Below are positions 1 to 6,574 of a DNA stretch of 8,263 nucleotides, piece after piece; within the stretch, counting starts at the first letter, position 1, and the number at the start of each line of letters is the position of its first letter. The notes under the pieces were generated by a model. The model searched no databases, was not told where the DNA came from, and saw nothing but the letters and a program-made list of their open reading frames with translations. The translations under genes were made by a program, and so were the position numbers. Origin of the DNA: Pseudomonadota bacterium (GTDB lineage: Bacteria > Pseudomonadota > Gammaproteobacteria > Steroidobacterales > Steroidobacteraceae); assembly GCA_021850555.1 (NCBI GenBank), contig JAJZLX010000568.1:1-8263 (forward strand). The letters run 5' to 3'.

Positions 1-1
1 C

Positions 2-199
2 ACCTGCGTGCCCACACTTTTGCCCCTGTTACAGGACACCGACCTCAAGAAACTCCAGAGCTGGATCGAGAAGATCCGAAAACTCGACTTCTACGGCGGA
101 ACACTGGCCGAGGAAGCTGCTGCGCGCCTGAAGGGCTGCGAGGAACTTCTCGACGCTTACGCGCAACAGGTTTTCGAGGCCCATGGCGAAAATCAGTGA
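2..199 (+). CDS. C-terminal part of an unrecognised protein, cut by the window edge
   Basis: The reading frame is open from the first bases of the window to a TGA at 197-199, so this is probably the 3' end of a longer gene that starts outside. A GTG at 8 is available but has no visible ribosome site, and I do not treat it as the start. The visible 65 or so residues are soluble, charged and probably helical (LKKLQSWIEKIRKLDFYGG, then an Ala/Glu-rich helix), with no membrane segment and no catalytic motif I recognise. It ends 22 bases before the preferred start of the MFS transporter gene on the same strand, so it is probably the upstream member of the same operon. I do not recognise the family and assign no function. 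Confidence 0.5.
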   Translation, partial: TCVPTLLPLLQDTDLKKLQSWIEKIRKLDFYGGTLAEEAAARLKGCEELLDAYAQQVFEAHGENQ

Positions 200-208
200 C
201 GGCGGCCT

Positions 209-213
209 AGGAG
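209..213 (+). promoter_or_regulatory. Shine-Dalgarno site deciding the MFS start
   Basis: AGGAG lies 8 bases upstream of the ATG at 222. The alternative in-frame ATG at 183 has only a GAGG three bases away and overlaps the end of the upstream gene. The 222 start is therefore preferred. Confidence 0.6.
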
Positions 214-221
214 CGGGGACA

Positions 222-1448
222 ATGGCGGTTCGCTCCGCAAAGAGCGGAGGCGCCTTGCACGCGATTCCCGCCGGAGTGTGGGCGCTCGGCTTCGTCTCGA
301 TGTTCATGGACATCTCCTCCGAGATGATCCACGCGCTCCTACCGGTGTATCTCGTGACGGTGCTCGGCACCTCGACGCTAACCGTCGGCTTCATTGAAGG
401 CGTTGCCGAGGCCACGGGGCGGATTACGAGAATCTTCTCGGGGGCGTTCAGCGACAGGCTCGGCAGGCGCAAGGCCTTAGCAGCACTCGGCTACGGACTT
501 TCGGCTTGTGCCAAGGTGATCTTTCCGCTCGTCTCCGTAGTCGGCTGGCTCGTGGCCGCGCGCTTCATCGACCGTCTCGGTAAGGGCATTCGCGCCGCGC
601 CGCGGGACGCGCTCGTCGCCGACATCAGTCCGCCACATCTGCGAGGCGCGAGCTTCGGCCTGAGACAGTCGCTCGACACCATCGGAGCCTTTCTGGGCCC
701 ACTCGCTGCAATGGTGTTGATGTGGCTGACCTCAAATCACTTCACCGTCGTCTTCTGGATCGCTGCCGTGCCAGCGGTTATCGCGGTCTGGCTGATCCTC
801 GCCGCGGTCCATGAACCCATACGACAGCAGGACGCGTGCCCGGCCCGCGAACTAGGCCGTTCCACCAAGGTCGGCAGCCTCGGCTCCTCTTGCTGGCTCG
901 TTATTGCGGTTGGAGCGATCTTCACGCTCGCGCGGTTCAGCGAGGCCTTTCTGGTTCTCCGTGCCCAGTCCATCGGCGTGCCGCTGATGCTGGTGCCGGG
1001 CGTGCTCGTCGTGATGAATATCGCCTACTCGCTTTCGGCTTATCCCGTCGGAGCTCTTTCAGATCGGATGGACCGGACAATGATGCTGGTCGCCGGCCTC
1101 TGCGTTCTGATCGTCGCTGATCTTGTGCTGGCCCGGGCCACAGGCGTAACCGCGCTCATCGCCGGCGCCCTCCTGTGGGGGCTCCACATGGGGTGCACCC
1201 AGGGCTTGTTTGCAGCCTTGGTTGCCGACGCCGCGCCACCGGACTGCCGGGGGACCGCATTTGGAATGCTCAACCTGGTCTCCGGTTTGGCCCAGTTCTG
1301 CGCCAGCGCGATCGCCGGAGTGTTCTGGGATGCCCACGGTCCAGGCAGCACGTTTCTCGTCGGTGCGGCGCTGGCGATCCTCGCTCTTGCGGCGTTGCTT
1401 TCGGTTCGCAACCTGCTGCGCCGACCATTGGTCGCGGGCGGCGAATGA
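222..1448 (+). CDS. Major facilitator superfamily (MFS) membrane transporter
   Basis: This is a polytopic inner-membrane transporter of about 408 residues, the usual MFS length with about 12 membrane helices. The classical MFS motif A between helices 2 and 3 is clear (G74-x3-D78-R79-x-G81-R82-R83), and a degenerate copy (ALSDRMDRT) marks the start of the second half. The first helix carries buried charged residues (D30, E34, H37 in FMDISSEMIH), and E59/E63 lie in the second, suggesting proton-coupled transport. The substrate cannot be read from sequence; an efflux role is plausible but is inference. The start at 222 is chosen for its Shine-Dalgarno site; an in-frame ATG at 183 would add 13 residues. 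The stop overlaps the start of the next gene by four bases (ATGA), implying translational coupling. Confidence 0.9.
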   Translation: MAVRSAKSGGALHAIPAGVWALGFVSMFMDISSEMIHALLPVYLVTVLGTSTLTVGFIEGVAEATGRITRIFSGAFSDRLGRRKALAALGYGLSACAKVIFPLVSVVGWLVAARFIDRLGKGIRAAPRDALVADISPPHLRGASFGLRQSLDTIGAFLGPLAAMVLMWLTSNHFTVVFWIAAVPAVIAVWLILAAVHEPIRQQDACPARELGRSTKVGSLGSSCWLVIAVGAIFTLARFSEAFLVLRAQSIGVPLMLVPGVLVVMNIAYSLSAYPVGALSDRMDRTMMLVAGLCVLIVADLVLARATGVTALIAGALLWGLHMGCTQGLFAALVADAAPPDCRGTAFGMLNLVSGLAQFCASAIAGVFWDAHGPGSTFLVGAALAILALAALLSVRNLLRRPLVAGGE

Positions 1449-1921
1449 AAGAGCAGCGGATCCATCGGCTCTTCGAGGTGAGCGTCCTGCTCAAGGGAGC
1501 GCACGCGCTTATCGAATGCATCGGCGGCATTGCCCTGGCCTTCATCAGCACGAACACGATCGTGGACCTCGCCAACAGGCTCACTCAGGACGAACTTATC
1601 GAGGACCCGCACGATCTCGTCGCGACGCATCTGCTGGCATGGGCGCAAAATTTCTCGGTTGGCACGAAGACGTTCTACGCCTTCTATTTGCTCAGCCATG
1701 GCGCGATAAAAATCTTTCTCGTCGTCGGGCTGCTCCGAGGCAAACTCTGGTCCTATCCCGCCTCGCTGATCGTGCTCGGGCTGTTCATCGTCTATCAGAT
1801 TTACCGTTTCACCTACACGCACGGAGCCGGGCTGATCATCCTCACTATCTTCGATGTCTTTGTGATGGGTCTCATCTGGCACGAATACAGGCTCGTGAGA
1901 CGTCACCTGCCGACGCAATGA
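1445..1921 (+). CDS. DUF2127-like small integral membrane protein
   Basis: This 158-residue protein has about four predicted membrane helices (roughly residues 12-33, 77-97, 103-122 and 127-146), with a more polar stretch between the first and second. The pattern SHGAIKIFLVVGLLRGK followed by FDVFVMGLIWHEYR resembles the DUF2127 family of predicted membrane proteins, whose biochemical role is unknown to me. Translation starts at the ATG overlapping the MFS stop codon (ATGA), so the two are almost certainly co-translated. The frame stays open upstream inside the MFS gene, but that extension is out of frame with the transporter and not credible as protein. The interrupted PAP2 gene follows 42 bases downstream. 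Grouping with a transporter and a lipid phosphatase suggests an envelope function, which is inference. Confidence 0.8.
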   Translation: MKEQRIHRLFEVSVLLKGAHALIECIGGIALAFISTNTIVDLANRLTQDELIEDPHDLVATHLLAWAQNFSVGTKTFYAFYLLSHGAIKIFLVVGLLRGKLWSYPASLIVLGLFIVYQIYRFTYTHGAGLIILTIFDVFVMGLIWHEYRLVRRHLPTQ

Positions 1922-1963
1922 TCTGAGCAAACCCACCTGTCCAATCAGGAGCGAATAAACTCG

Positions 1964-2398
1964 ATGGATGACGCTATTACGCAGTGGATCAATTCTGCCG
2001 CAGGACACAGAGCCTTGCTCGACATGATCATGACTTCGATCACACAGTATGGCGTGCCGCTTTTGGTTCTTATCGTGGTGCTGCAATGGTGGAGTCGGCG
2101 TGACAGGCTGCATGTGCGACATATGTGTATCGCTGCCGGCCTGTCGTTCTCCATCGGCCTTGGCCTTAACCAGATCATTCTCCTGTTCGTGCACCGGGTC
2201 CGGCCCTACGACGCCGGCGTCAGCCATTTGATAATCAGCCGTAGCAACGATTGGTCGTTTCCGTCGGATCACGCGACGGCGACCTTTGCGATTGCCGCTT
2301 CCTTCCTTCTCTGTGGGCTTGAGAGGCGTGGAATCGCATTCTTCGTTGCAGCCGCAATGGTCTGCATGTCGCGTGTCTACGTCGGGACGCACTACTGA
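1964..2398 (+). pseudogene. 5' fragment of a PAP2/BcrC-like phosphatase interrupted by the transposon
   Basis: These 144 codons encode the N-terminal four fifths of a PAP2-superfamily membrane phosphatase; BcrC-type members dephosphorylate undecaprenyl pyrophosphate. Motif C1 ends in HRVRP (residues 77-81), although the usual Lys seven residues before that Arg is Leu. Motif C2 is FPSDH (99-103). Motif C3 starts as SRVYVGTH (136-143), and the frame stops right after Y144. The TGA is formed by the first three bases of the inserted transposon. The missing C-terminus (FTDVLGG and a last membrane helix) lies at 7319-7429 in the matching frame. The truncated product keeps the C3 His but loses its partner Asp, so it is probably inactive. 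The start has AGGAG 12 bases upstream. Confidence 0.9.
2392..2395. repeat. Left copy of the target-site duplication (CTAC)
   Basis: CTAC directly precedes the left transposon end and recurs directly after the right end at 7315-7318. The identity can be stretched to CACTAC (2390-2395 and 7313-7318), because the right terminus itself ends in CA. The duplication could therefore be 4, 5 or 6 bases. Symmetry of the terminal repeats favours 4, while relatives of Tn7 and Tn5053 make 5. Confidence 0.75.
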
Positions 2399-2444
2399 GC
2401 AGGATCACGCTTTCCGATGGGCTTGTGATCGCGGCATTTGATGG
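2396..2444 (+). repeat. Left transposon end: terminal repeat and two ~19-bp subterminal repeats
   Basis: The tip TGAGC is followed by repeat L1 at 2402-2420 (GGATCACGCTTTCCGATGG) and L2 at 2426-2444 (TGATCGCGGCATTTGATGG), spaced 24 bp apart. The right end, read inward, has matching units. The first 25 bases of the two ends agree at 16 positions by my count. Such arrays are the usual transposase binding sites in Mu/Tn7-type elements. GATGGGCTT also occurs twice here (2416-2424 and 2440-2448). The rest of the 204-bp noncoding stretch up to 2599 holds one further partial copy and no credible gene. Confidence 0.75.
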
Positions 2445-2520
2445 GCTTCCCAGTTCCGGTTCCCGTTTGCCGTAGGGTGTTTGGGAAGCGGAAGTGGGAA
2501 GTGGTCGATATGGGTGGGTG

Positions 2521-2537
2521 TGATCGCGTTTTGGTGG
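2521..2537 (+). repeat. Third, partial copy of the left-end repeat
   Basis: TGATCGCGTTTTGGTGG resembles L2 (TGATCGCGGCATTTGATGG) with a two-base gap, in the same orientation and 95 bp further in. It may be an internal transposase binding site. No equivalent third copy was found at the right end. Confidence 0.45.
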
Positions 2538-2599
2538 TCGCGATATTGAGACGTGCCTTGGGCAGCCGCCGCGTGGGTTCGGGGCTTGACGCTCACCGT

Positions 2600-3553
2600 T
2601 CAGCGTGCGGCGAGATGGTATCCGTCGGCGGATTTGACGATGGTTCCGTTGGCGATCATGGCGGCGAGGCGTTCGTAGAGAGTGGTGGCACGAACGCGGC
2701 AGGAAGCGCGCAGTTCGGAGAACGGCCGTGGCTGGCTGGCGTCGGCGAGAACCGCGGTGATGCGCTGATCGACGGCTTCGTGCCGGGCGGCGTGTTTGGG
2801 TTGTGGATCCTCCTGGACAGGCCGCAGGGCGAGGGCGTCATCGTGCTGGGTGAGTTCGAGGGTGATGCCGGCGATGGCTGCGGCGGCGCGATGCTCGACG
2901 GAGAGCGCGATGCGATCGTCGCTGTCGCGGCGGAGATAGAGATTGGAATCGCCCCAGGCGTGGAATTCGGAGGATCCGCGCAGAGCCTGTCCGGCGCGGA
3001 CGGTTCCGGCGCCCTTCCTGGCGTGGTGGACGACGGCGATGGCTGTTGCGTGACGTCGTTGCAGTTCGCGCAGGAAGGCGAGCAGCGGGGCGACTTCGCC
3101 GCTGACATTCTCATCAATGCGATGCAGACGCACGAAGGGATCGAGGATCAGGAGCCTCGGCTTGAGGGTGGCGACGGTTTCCTCGAGACGCGCGCGGTCG
3201 GCCTCGAGATCGAGGCGCAGGCTGGGCGCGGTGATCACCTGGACGTCGAGTTCGGCGAGAGCGGTTCCGGCGGCGGCACAGATGCCGTCGAGGCGTTGGC
3301 GGACGACGTGCAGCGCGTCTTCGGCGGGATAGAGCAGGACCCGACCGGGCCGCGCGACCGCGAAGCGGCGCAGGCAGGGGGTTCCGGCGGCGACGGCGAC
3401 CGCCAGATCGAGGGCGAGGAAGGATTTGCAGCATTTGGGTTCGCCGCCGATGATCCCGACGGCATCCTCGGACCACAGTTGATCGACCAGCCAGCGCCGC
3501 TGCTCGGAAGCCGCGGCGAGACGCCAGGCCGGCTGGACCGGAAGCTGCGTCAT
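2600..3553 (-). CDS. RepA-like RecA-fold ATPase with C-terminal winged-helix-like region
   Basis: This 317-residue protein resembles the RepA/AAA_25 group of hexameric RecA-fold ATPases. Visible elements are a Walker A region GGEPKCCKS (residues 36-44), a Walker B-like strand RLLILDPF (133-140) and VVHHARKGAG (174-183). RGSSEFHAWGDSNLYLRR (192-209) follows, typical of the RepA fold. The C-terminal 55 or so residues (from about 260) look like a winged helix (RITAVLADASQPRPFSEL..., TTLYERLAAMIANGTIV). The Walker A glycine before the Lys is Cys (C42), a departure from GxxxxGK[ST]. The ATG overlaps the stop of the upstream ATPase gene (ATGA), and there is no strong ribosome site, so it is probably translated by coupling. 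It is the last gene of the leftward cluster. A helicase or DNA-remodelling role in transposition is inference. Confidence 0.82.
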   Translation of the reverse strand: MTQLPVQPAWRLAAASEQRRWLVDQLWSEDAVGIIGGEPKCCKSFLALDLAVAVAAGTPCLRRFAVARPGRVLLYPAEDALHVVRQRLDGICAAAGTALAELDVQVITAPSLRLDLEADRARLEETVATLKPRLLILDPFVRLHRIDENVSGEVAPLLAFLRELQRRHATAIAVVHHARKGAGTVRAGQALRGSSEFHAWGDSNLYLRRDSDDRIALSVEHRAAAAIAGITLELTQHDDALALRPVQEDPQPKHAARHEAVDQRITAVLADASQPRPFSELRASCRVRATTLYERLAAMIANGTIVKSADGYHLAAR

Positions 3554-4395
3554 CGGCGGCGGCGGATCGCCACCTTGGCCTCGCCGGCAGCGGGCACAGC
3601 GCTGACCTCGAAGAACAGCGTCTCGTCGATCTGACGGGCCTCGCGCTGGGCCGCGGCCTCGAGCAACTCGGCCGCCATGATCATCAGGGCGCGCGGATTA
3701 CCCTGTGCATGATCGCAGATGGCCGCGATGACTTCCGCAGTCATCAGGGTGGGGGCGCCGGCCTGCCGCAGGGCGTGGCCGAGGCAGGCTTGCAGGTCCT
3801 GGGGCGATGCGCGTTCGATCGGCAGGCGCACCCGCACGCGGCTGGCGAGCGGGAGGAATTCATCGGAGCGCAGGCGCTCGGCGAGGCGTCCGTCGCCGGC
3901 GAGTACCACGGTCAGCAGGATGTTCGAGTCCAGATCGGAGGAGGCCAACAGACGCAGTTCGGCCAGCACCGCAGTCTGCATCTCCTGCGCCTCGTCGATC
4001 ACCAGCACGGGCCTGCGCAGGGTGCTCTGGATATGCGCCTGCCAGCGCTGGCGCAGGATCTTCGCGCCGGCGAAGCGATTATGCGGGCGCAATTCGACCC
4101 CGAAGAGTTCGCCCATCTCGCGGTAGAAGTCGGCGATGTTGGCCTGTGGTCGGCTGATCACGCCGACGCTGACCTCGCGCTGTGTGGCCAGCGACGCCGC
4201 CAGGATGCGCAAGGTGGCGGATTTGCCGCAACCCGGCGCGCCGGTGACGAGGGCGAAGCCGCCGTCGCCGGCGAGTTGCTGGACGCGCCAGCAGAACGAC
4301 TCCAGACGCGGGGTGACGTGCAGCGCCTCGGTCGGCACGTTGTGGGTGAACGGGTTCCATTTGAGGCCGTAGAGCGCGAGCATCTTGCTGTTCAC
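3550..4395 (-). CDS. ExeA/TniB-like AAA+ ATPase, transposition regulator
   Basis: This 281-residue AAA+ protein begins with MLALYGLKWNPF-, the N-terminal signature shared by ExeA-type and transposon ATPases. Walker A is GAPGCGKS (residues 52-59), Walker B is VLVIDEAQ (130-137), and a sensor-1-like stretch LTVVLAGDGRL follows, then an R/L-rich lid domain ending near residue 265. By analogy with MuB, TnsC and TniB it would bind target DNA with ATP and recruit or activate the transposase; that is inference. The GTG start at 4395 is chosen because AAGGAGA lies 6 bases upstream and because GTGA overlaps the transposase stop. The frame stays open upstream, but that part overlaps the transposase gene and is low-complexity. 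An ATG four codons further in is a less likely start. Confidence 0.87.
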   Translation of the reverse strand: MNSKMLALYGLKWNPFTHNVPTEALHVTPRLESFCWRVQQLAGDGGFALVTGAPGCGKSATLRILAASLATQREVSVGVISRPQANIADFYREMGELFGVELRPHNRFAGAKILRQRWQAHIQSTLRRPVLVIDEAQEMQTAVLAELRLLASSDLDSNILLTVVLAGDGRLAERLRSDEFLPLASRVRVRLPIERASPQDLQACLGHALRQAGAPTLMTAEVIAAICDHAQGNPRALMIMAAELLEAAAQREARQIDETLFFEVSAVPAAGEAKVAIRRRR

Positions 4396-5879
4396 GAATC
4401 GTCTCCTTCGTCCTTGGGCAGATAAGCGGGCGGCAACCCGGTAGCGGCCTGCCGGTCGATCATTCGCTCCAGGAGCGGTCCGATGCCGCGCGCCGGCGCG
4501 GGCGATGGTGGCGCGGGCGATGGTGGCGATGGCTTGCCCGGCTCGGTCGCGATTGGCTGTAGGCTGCGGCGCAGGCCGGAAGCGTTGGCCGCCTTGTCCT
4601 GCGGGAACAGGCGACAAAGAACCGTGCCGGTCTGCGGATCAACGAGGTGGACCTGGGTGAGATCCCAGGCGGCGAAGCGGACCTCCGGCAGGGAGATATG
4701 CCGATACTGGTTGGGCACTTCGAAGCGACGGCCTTCGATGACCGCGGTGGCGTCACTCTTGCGCAGGGTCCGCCGTTCGCTGCGGGTGAAGGCCAGCCGC
4801 AACGCGGCGGCGTCCGGGCAGGGTCGCGTCACACTGGGGCCGGCGAGGAAGCGGGCGAGCGGCGTATCATCGATCTCGCTGTGCCGCTTGCGGTTGTAGT
4901 CCTGCTCCACCCAGGCCTGCGTCGCCTCGTTGAGCCGGCTCAGGGTAAGATCATCGACGCCCTCGAGCATGGCCATCAATCGGCCTTCGACCGATGCCCA
5001 GAGGACTTCCTGCTTGCCGTTGGCATAGGGGGAATATGGCAGCGTGGTCTGATGAAGGATGCCGAGCCTGGCGAGACCTTCGCTGATCTCGGTCGCCGTC
5101 ATGGCGGCGCCGTTGTCGCTCATGGCGGCACGCGGGAGACCCCGCTTCTGCATCGCCTGCGACAGACCATGTGCGATATTTTCGGCATTCTCGGCCCAGT
5201 ACCATTGGAGATGGCAGGCCAGCCGCGAATGGTCATCGAGAACGCCGAACAGCACCGGTGTCCGCCATTCGCCGCGCGGCGTCAGAACCCTTCTCGAGCC
5301 GTTATGACAATCCCAATGCCAGAGCCCGCCGGAATACTCGGATTCATAGCTACGCACCTCGCGTGCCTCGAGCCGTGCCGCCGCCGCCAGCGCGCCTTCG
5401 GTCTGACGCGTCGTCATCGGTCGCCGCCTGGTCAGGCCGCGCGCGGCGAGGAATCGTCGAACCGTTGCGTAAGACGGCACCGGCCGTAATTCCGCTCGCG
5501 CCTCGGCCATGGCTGCCAAATTGTCGCGGTGCAGCTGGGCGCCCCAGCTTTTGTGGGCGGCGTACTGCGCCAGCAGCGCCGCGCGCAACGCCGGCGTCAT
5601 CGATGCCTGCGCGCCGGCATCGCCCCGCCGCTTGCGGCGCAGCACACCGACCGGATCATGTTGCTCGCCGCGGGCTCGGTAGAACCATCGTTCAAGAGTA
5701 GAGACACCAAAGCGGACCGGTGCGCCGGTGTCTGGGTGGCGCCATTCGCGCGCGGCCAGTTGTTCCAGGGCCGCGTGCAGCGCGCCCTTCGCCGGCGGCG
5801 CCGCCAGAAGTGCGCCGATAATCGAGAAGCGCAGCCGCGCCCATCGCTCATGTATCCGCGATCCGCCTCGTTCCGTCAC
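4392..5879 (-). CDS. DD(35)E transposase with Mu/TniA-like C-terminal region
   Basis: This 495-residue transposase catalyses DNA strand cutting and joining at the element ends. An N-terminal helix-turn-helix region (about 17-70) is followed by a second DNA-binding region (about 95-160) and an RNase H-fold core. The catalytic residues are D190 (LWHWDCHNG), D255 (MSDNGAA) and E291 (NGKQEVLW), with exactly 35 residues between D255 and E291. Residues about 378-432 (AVIEGRRFEVP...VHLVDPQTGTVLCRLF) look like the Mu/TniA C-terminal beta-barrel. A Pro-rich linker (450-464) leads to a short C-terminal helix (GIGPLLERMIDRQA). The GTG at 5879 is chosen for GGAGG six bases upstream; the frame could extend to 5993, but that part overlaps the upstream gene's end. 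IS481 transposases share the core but lack these partner ATPases. Confidence 0.9.
   Translation of the reverse strand: MTERGGSRIHERWARLRFSIIGALLAAPPAKGALHAALEQLAAREWRHPDTGAPVRFGVSTLERWFYRARGEQHDPVGVLRRKRRGDAGAQASMTPALRAALLAQYAAHKSWGAQLHRDNLAAMAEARAELRPVPSYATVRRFLAARGLTRRRPMTTRQTEGALAAAARLEAREVRSYESEYSGGLWHWDCHNGSRRVLTPRGEWRTPVLFGVLDDHSRLACHLQWYWAENAENIAHGLSQAMQKRGLPRAAMSDNGAAMTATEISEGLARLGILHQTTLPYSPYANGKQEVLWASVEGRLMAMLEGVDDLTLSRLNEATQAWVEQDYNRKRHSEIDDTPLARFLAGPSVTRPCPDAAALRLAFTRSERRTLRKSDATAVIEGRRFEVPNQYRHISLPEVRFAAWDLTQVHLVDPQTGTVLCRLFPQDKAANASGLRRSLQPIATEPGKPSPPSPAPPSPAPARGIGPLLERMIDRQAATGLPPAYLPKDEGDDS
4402..4408 (-). promoter_or_regulatory. Shine-Dalgarno site of the TniB-like ATPase gene
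   Basis: On the minus strand this reads AAGGAGA, six bases before the GTG at 4395, and lies inside the last codons of the transposase gene. It fixes the start of the ATPase and removes a 74-residue low-complexity upstream extension. Confidence 0.65.
4496..4525. repeat. 15-bp tandem repeat (two perfect copies) in the transposase gene
   Basis: GCGCGGGCGATGGTG occurs twice head to tail (4496-4510 and 4511-4525), and a partial third copy follows. On the coding strand it encodes repeated Ser-Pro-Ala-Pro units in the proline-rich linker near the transposase C-terminus. The unit is a multiple of three, so copy-number changes would alter linker length without shifting the frame. Confidence 0.8.
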
Positions 5880-5885
5880 GCGCGC

Positions 5886-5890
5886 CCTCC
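5886..5890 (-). promoter_or_regulatory. Shine-Dalgarno site of the transposase gene
   Basis: The minus strand reads GGAGG six bases upstream of the GTG at 5879. It supports the GTG start over the in-frame ATG at 5993. Confidence 0.65.
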
Positions 5891-5967
5891 AAAAAATGAG
5901 CGAGACGACGGTAGGCGACCTCACCGCGGGGCGGCGACGCGCATCCTCTGCGGGTTTGCGGCGCCCG

Positions 5968-6543
5968 TCAGAAAGCGCGCATCGCCGACCCACCGCCGGT
6001 CAGCGGCCCGAGGAAGCGCAGCAAGGCGACGAGCTGCTCGCCCATGTCGCCGGCGAACCGCCCGAGCAGCGAGACCGGCAGGGCCGCGATGTCGAGCGGC
6101 GGCACGACGGTCGCCATCGCGACCGGCGCGAAGGGGCTTTCGGTGAAGGTGGAACGCCACCAGACGCGCCAGCGCGCCAGTGTCCGCCGATCGAGGCCGG
6201 GCACGACCGACAGGCGTGCCAGACGGGAGGGGGTGATGCCGAGCATCAGCGCCGAGATCAACGTCACCACAGTGGCGAGATAGACGTGCCGACCCAAAAA
6301 GCGCAGCGACGGCGGGGTGGTGCGCTTGCGGCAGTCATCCACCGCGCAGCAGAAGCTGAAACGCTCGGCATGCTCCCGGCCGAGCCCGGCCGGACCGCCA
6401 CGCGGCTTGCGGGCATACGACCCGGAATGCAGCGCGCCACCGCAAAGCCGGCACCGTGCTGCCCGGGCGGAGGCCGCAATATCACGGTCGAAGGCGAGAA
6501 GCTGCTCATGGAACCTGGCGTCGGCCAGCACGGCTTGGTACAC
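5968..6543 (-). CDS. Zinc-ribbon / helix-turn-helix protein, possible target selector
   Basis: This 191-residue protein, counted from the chosen GTG, is probably cytoplasmic and DNA-binding. It has a probable zinc ribbon formed by C31-x2-C34 (CRLCGG) and C65/C66 with C71 (FCCAVDDCRKR). A hydrophobic helix (about 87-101) and a helix-turn-helix-like stretch follow (ITPSRLARLSVVPGLDRRTLARWR, about 103-126). The zinc-ribbon/HTH order recalls InsA of IS1 and the zinc-containing TniQ/TnsD target selectors, but I see no clear homology to either. It lies 88 bases upstream of the transposase on the same strand, so it may be the first gene of the transposition operon. The GTG start at 6543 is chosen for AAAGGA eight bases upstream. 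An ATG at 6642 would overlap the divergent SEC-C gene. The role is inference. Confidence 0.78.
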   Translation of the reverse strand: MYQAVLADARFHEQLLAFDRDIAASARAARCRLCGGALHSGSYARKPRGGPAGLGREHAERFSFCCAVDDCRKRTTPPSLRFLGRHVYLATVVTLISALMLGITPSRLARLSVVPGLDRRTLARWRVWWRSTFTESPFAPVAMATVVPPLDIAALPVSLLGRFAGDMGEQLVALLRFLGPLTGGGSAMRAF

Positions 6544-6574
6544 TGGGTGCGTCCTTTGAACTGAAATTGGCGAG
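6544..6574. promoter_or_regulatory. 31-bp divergent gap between the zinc-ribbon and SEC-C genes
   Basis: Two genes start back to back with only 31 bases between their start codons. The gap holds the zinc-ribbon gene's ribosome site (TCCTTT on the plus strand, 6552-6557) and a weak GGCGAG before the SEC-C ATG. There is no room for two separate promoters, so at least one must lie inside the opposite coding region. I cannot identify -35/-10 boxes with confidence. Shared control of the two genes is likely but inferred. Confidence 0.45.

Noticed and set aside
1040..2392. Long minus-strand frame of 450 codons opposite the MFS, DUF2127 and PAP2 genes
   Set aside because: It spans three genes with clear families on the other strand, and its protein is rich in charged low-complexity sequence. 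It is an antisense shadow of GC-rich coding DNA.
2405..2596. Minus-strand open frame of 63 codons just after the RepA-like gene
   Set aside because: It runs through the subterminal repeats of the left transposon end, has low-complexity composition and lacks any recognisable domain or good ribosome site.
2438..3634. Plus-strand frame of 398 codons opposite the RepA-like gene
   Set aside because: It is a Gly/Asp/Glu-rich shadow with no domain, lying antisense to a gene with clear ATPase motifs.
4392..5993. IS481-type insertion sequence as an explanation for the transposase alone
   Set aside because: The catalytic core is similar, but the extra C-terminal barrel region, the overlapping TniB-like ATPase and the distant matched ends show that it is part of a larger multi-gene transposon.
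5728..6564. Plus-strand frame of 278 codons opposite the zinc-ribbon gene
   Set aside because: It is Arg/Ala/Gly-rich antisense translation without any motif. The opposite strand has a cysteine cluster and a supported start.
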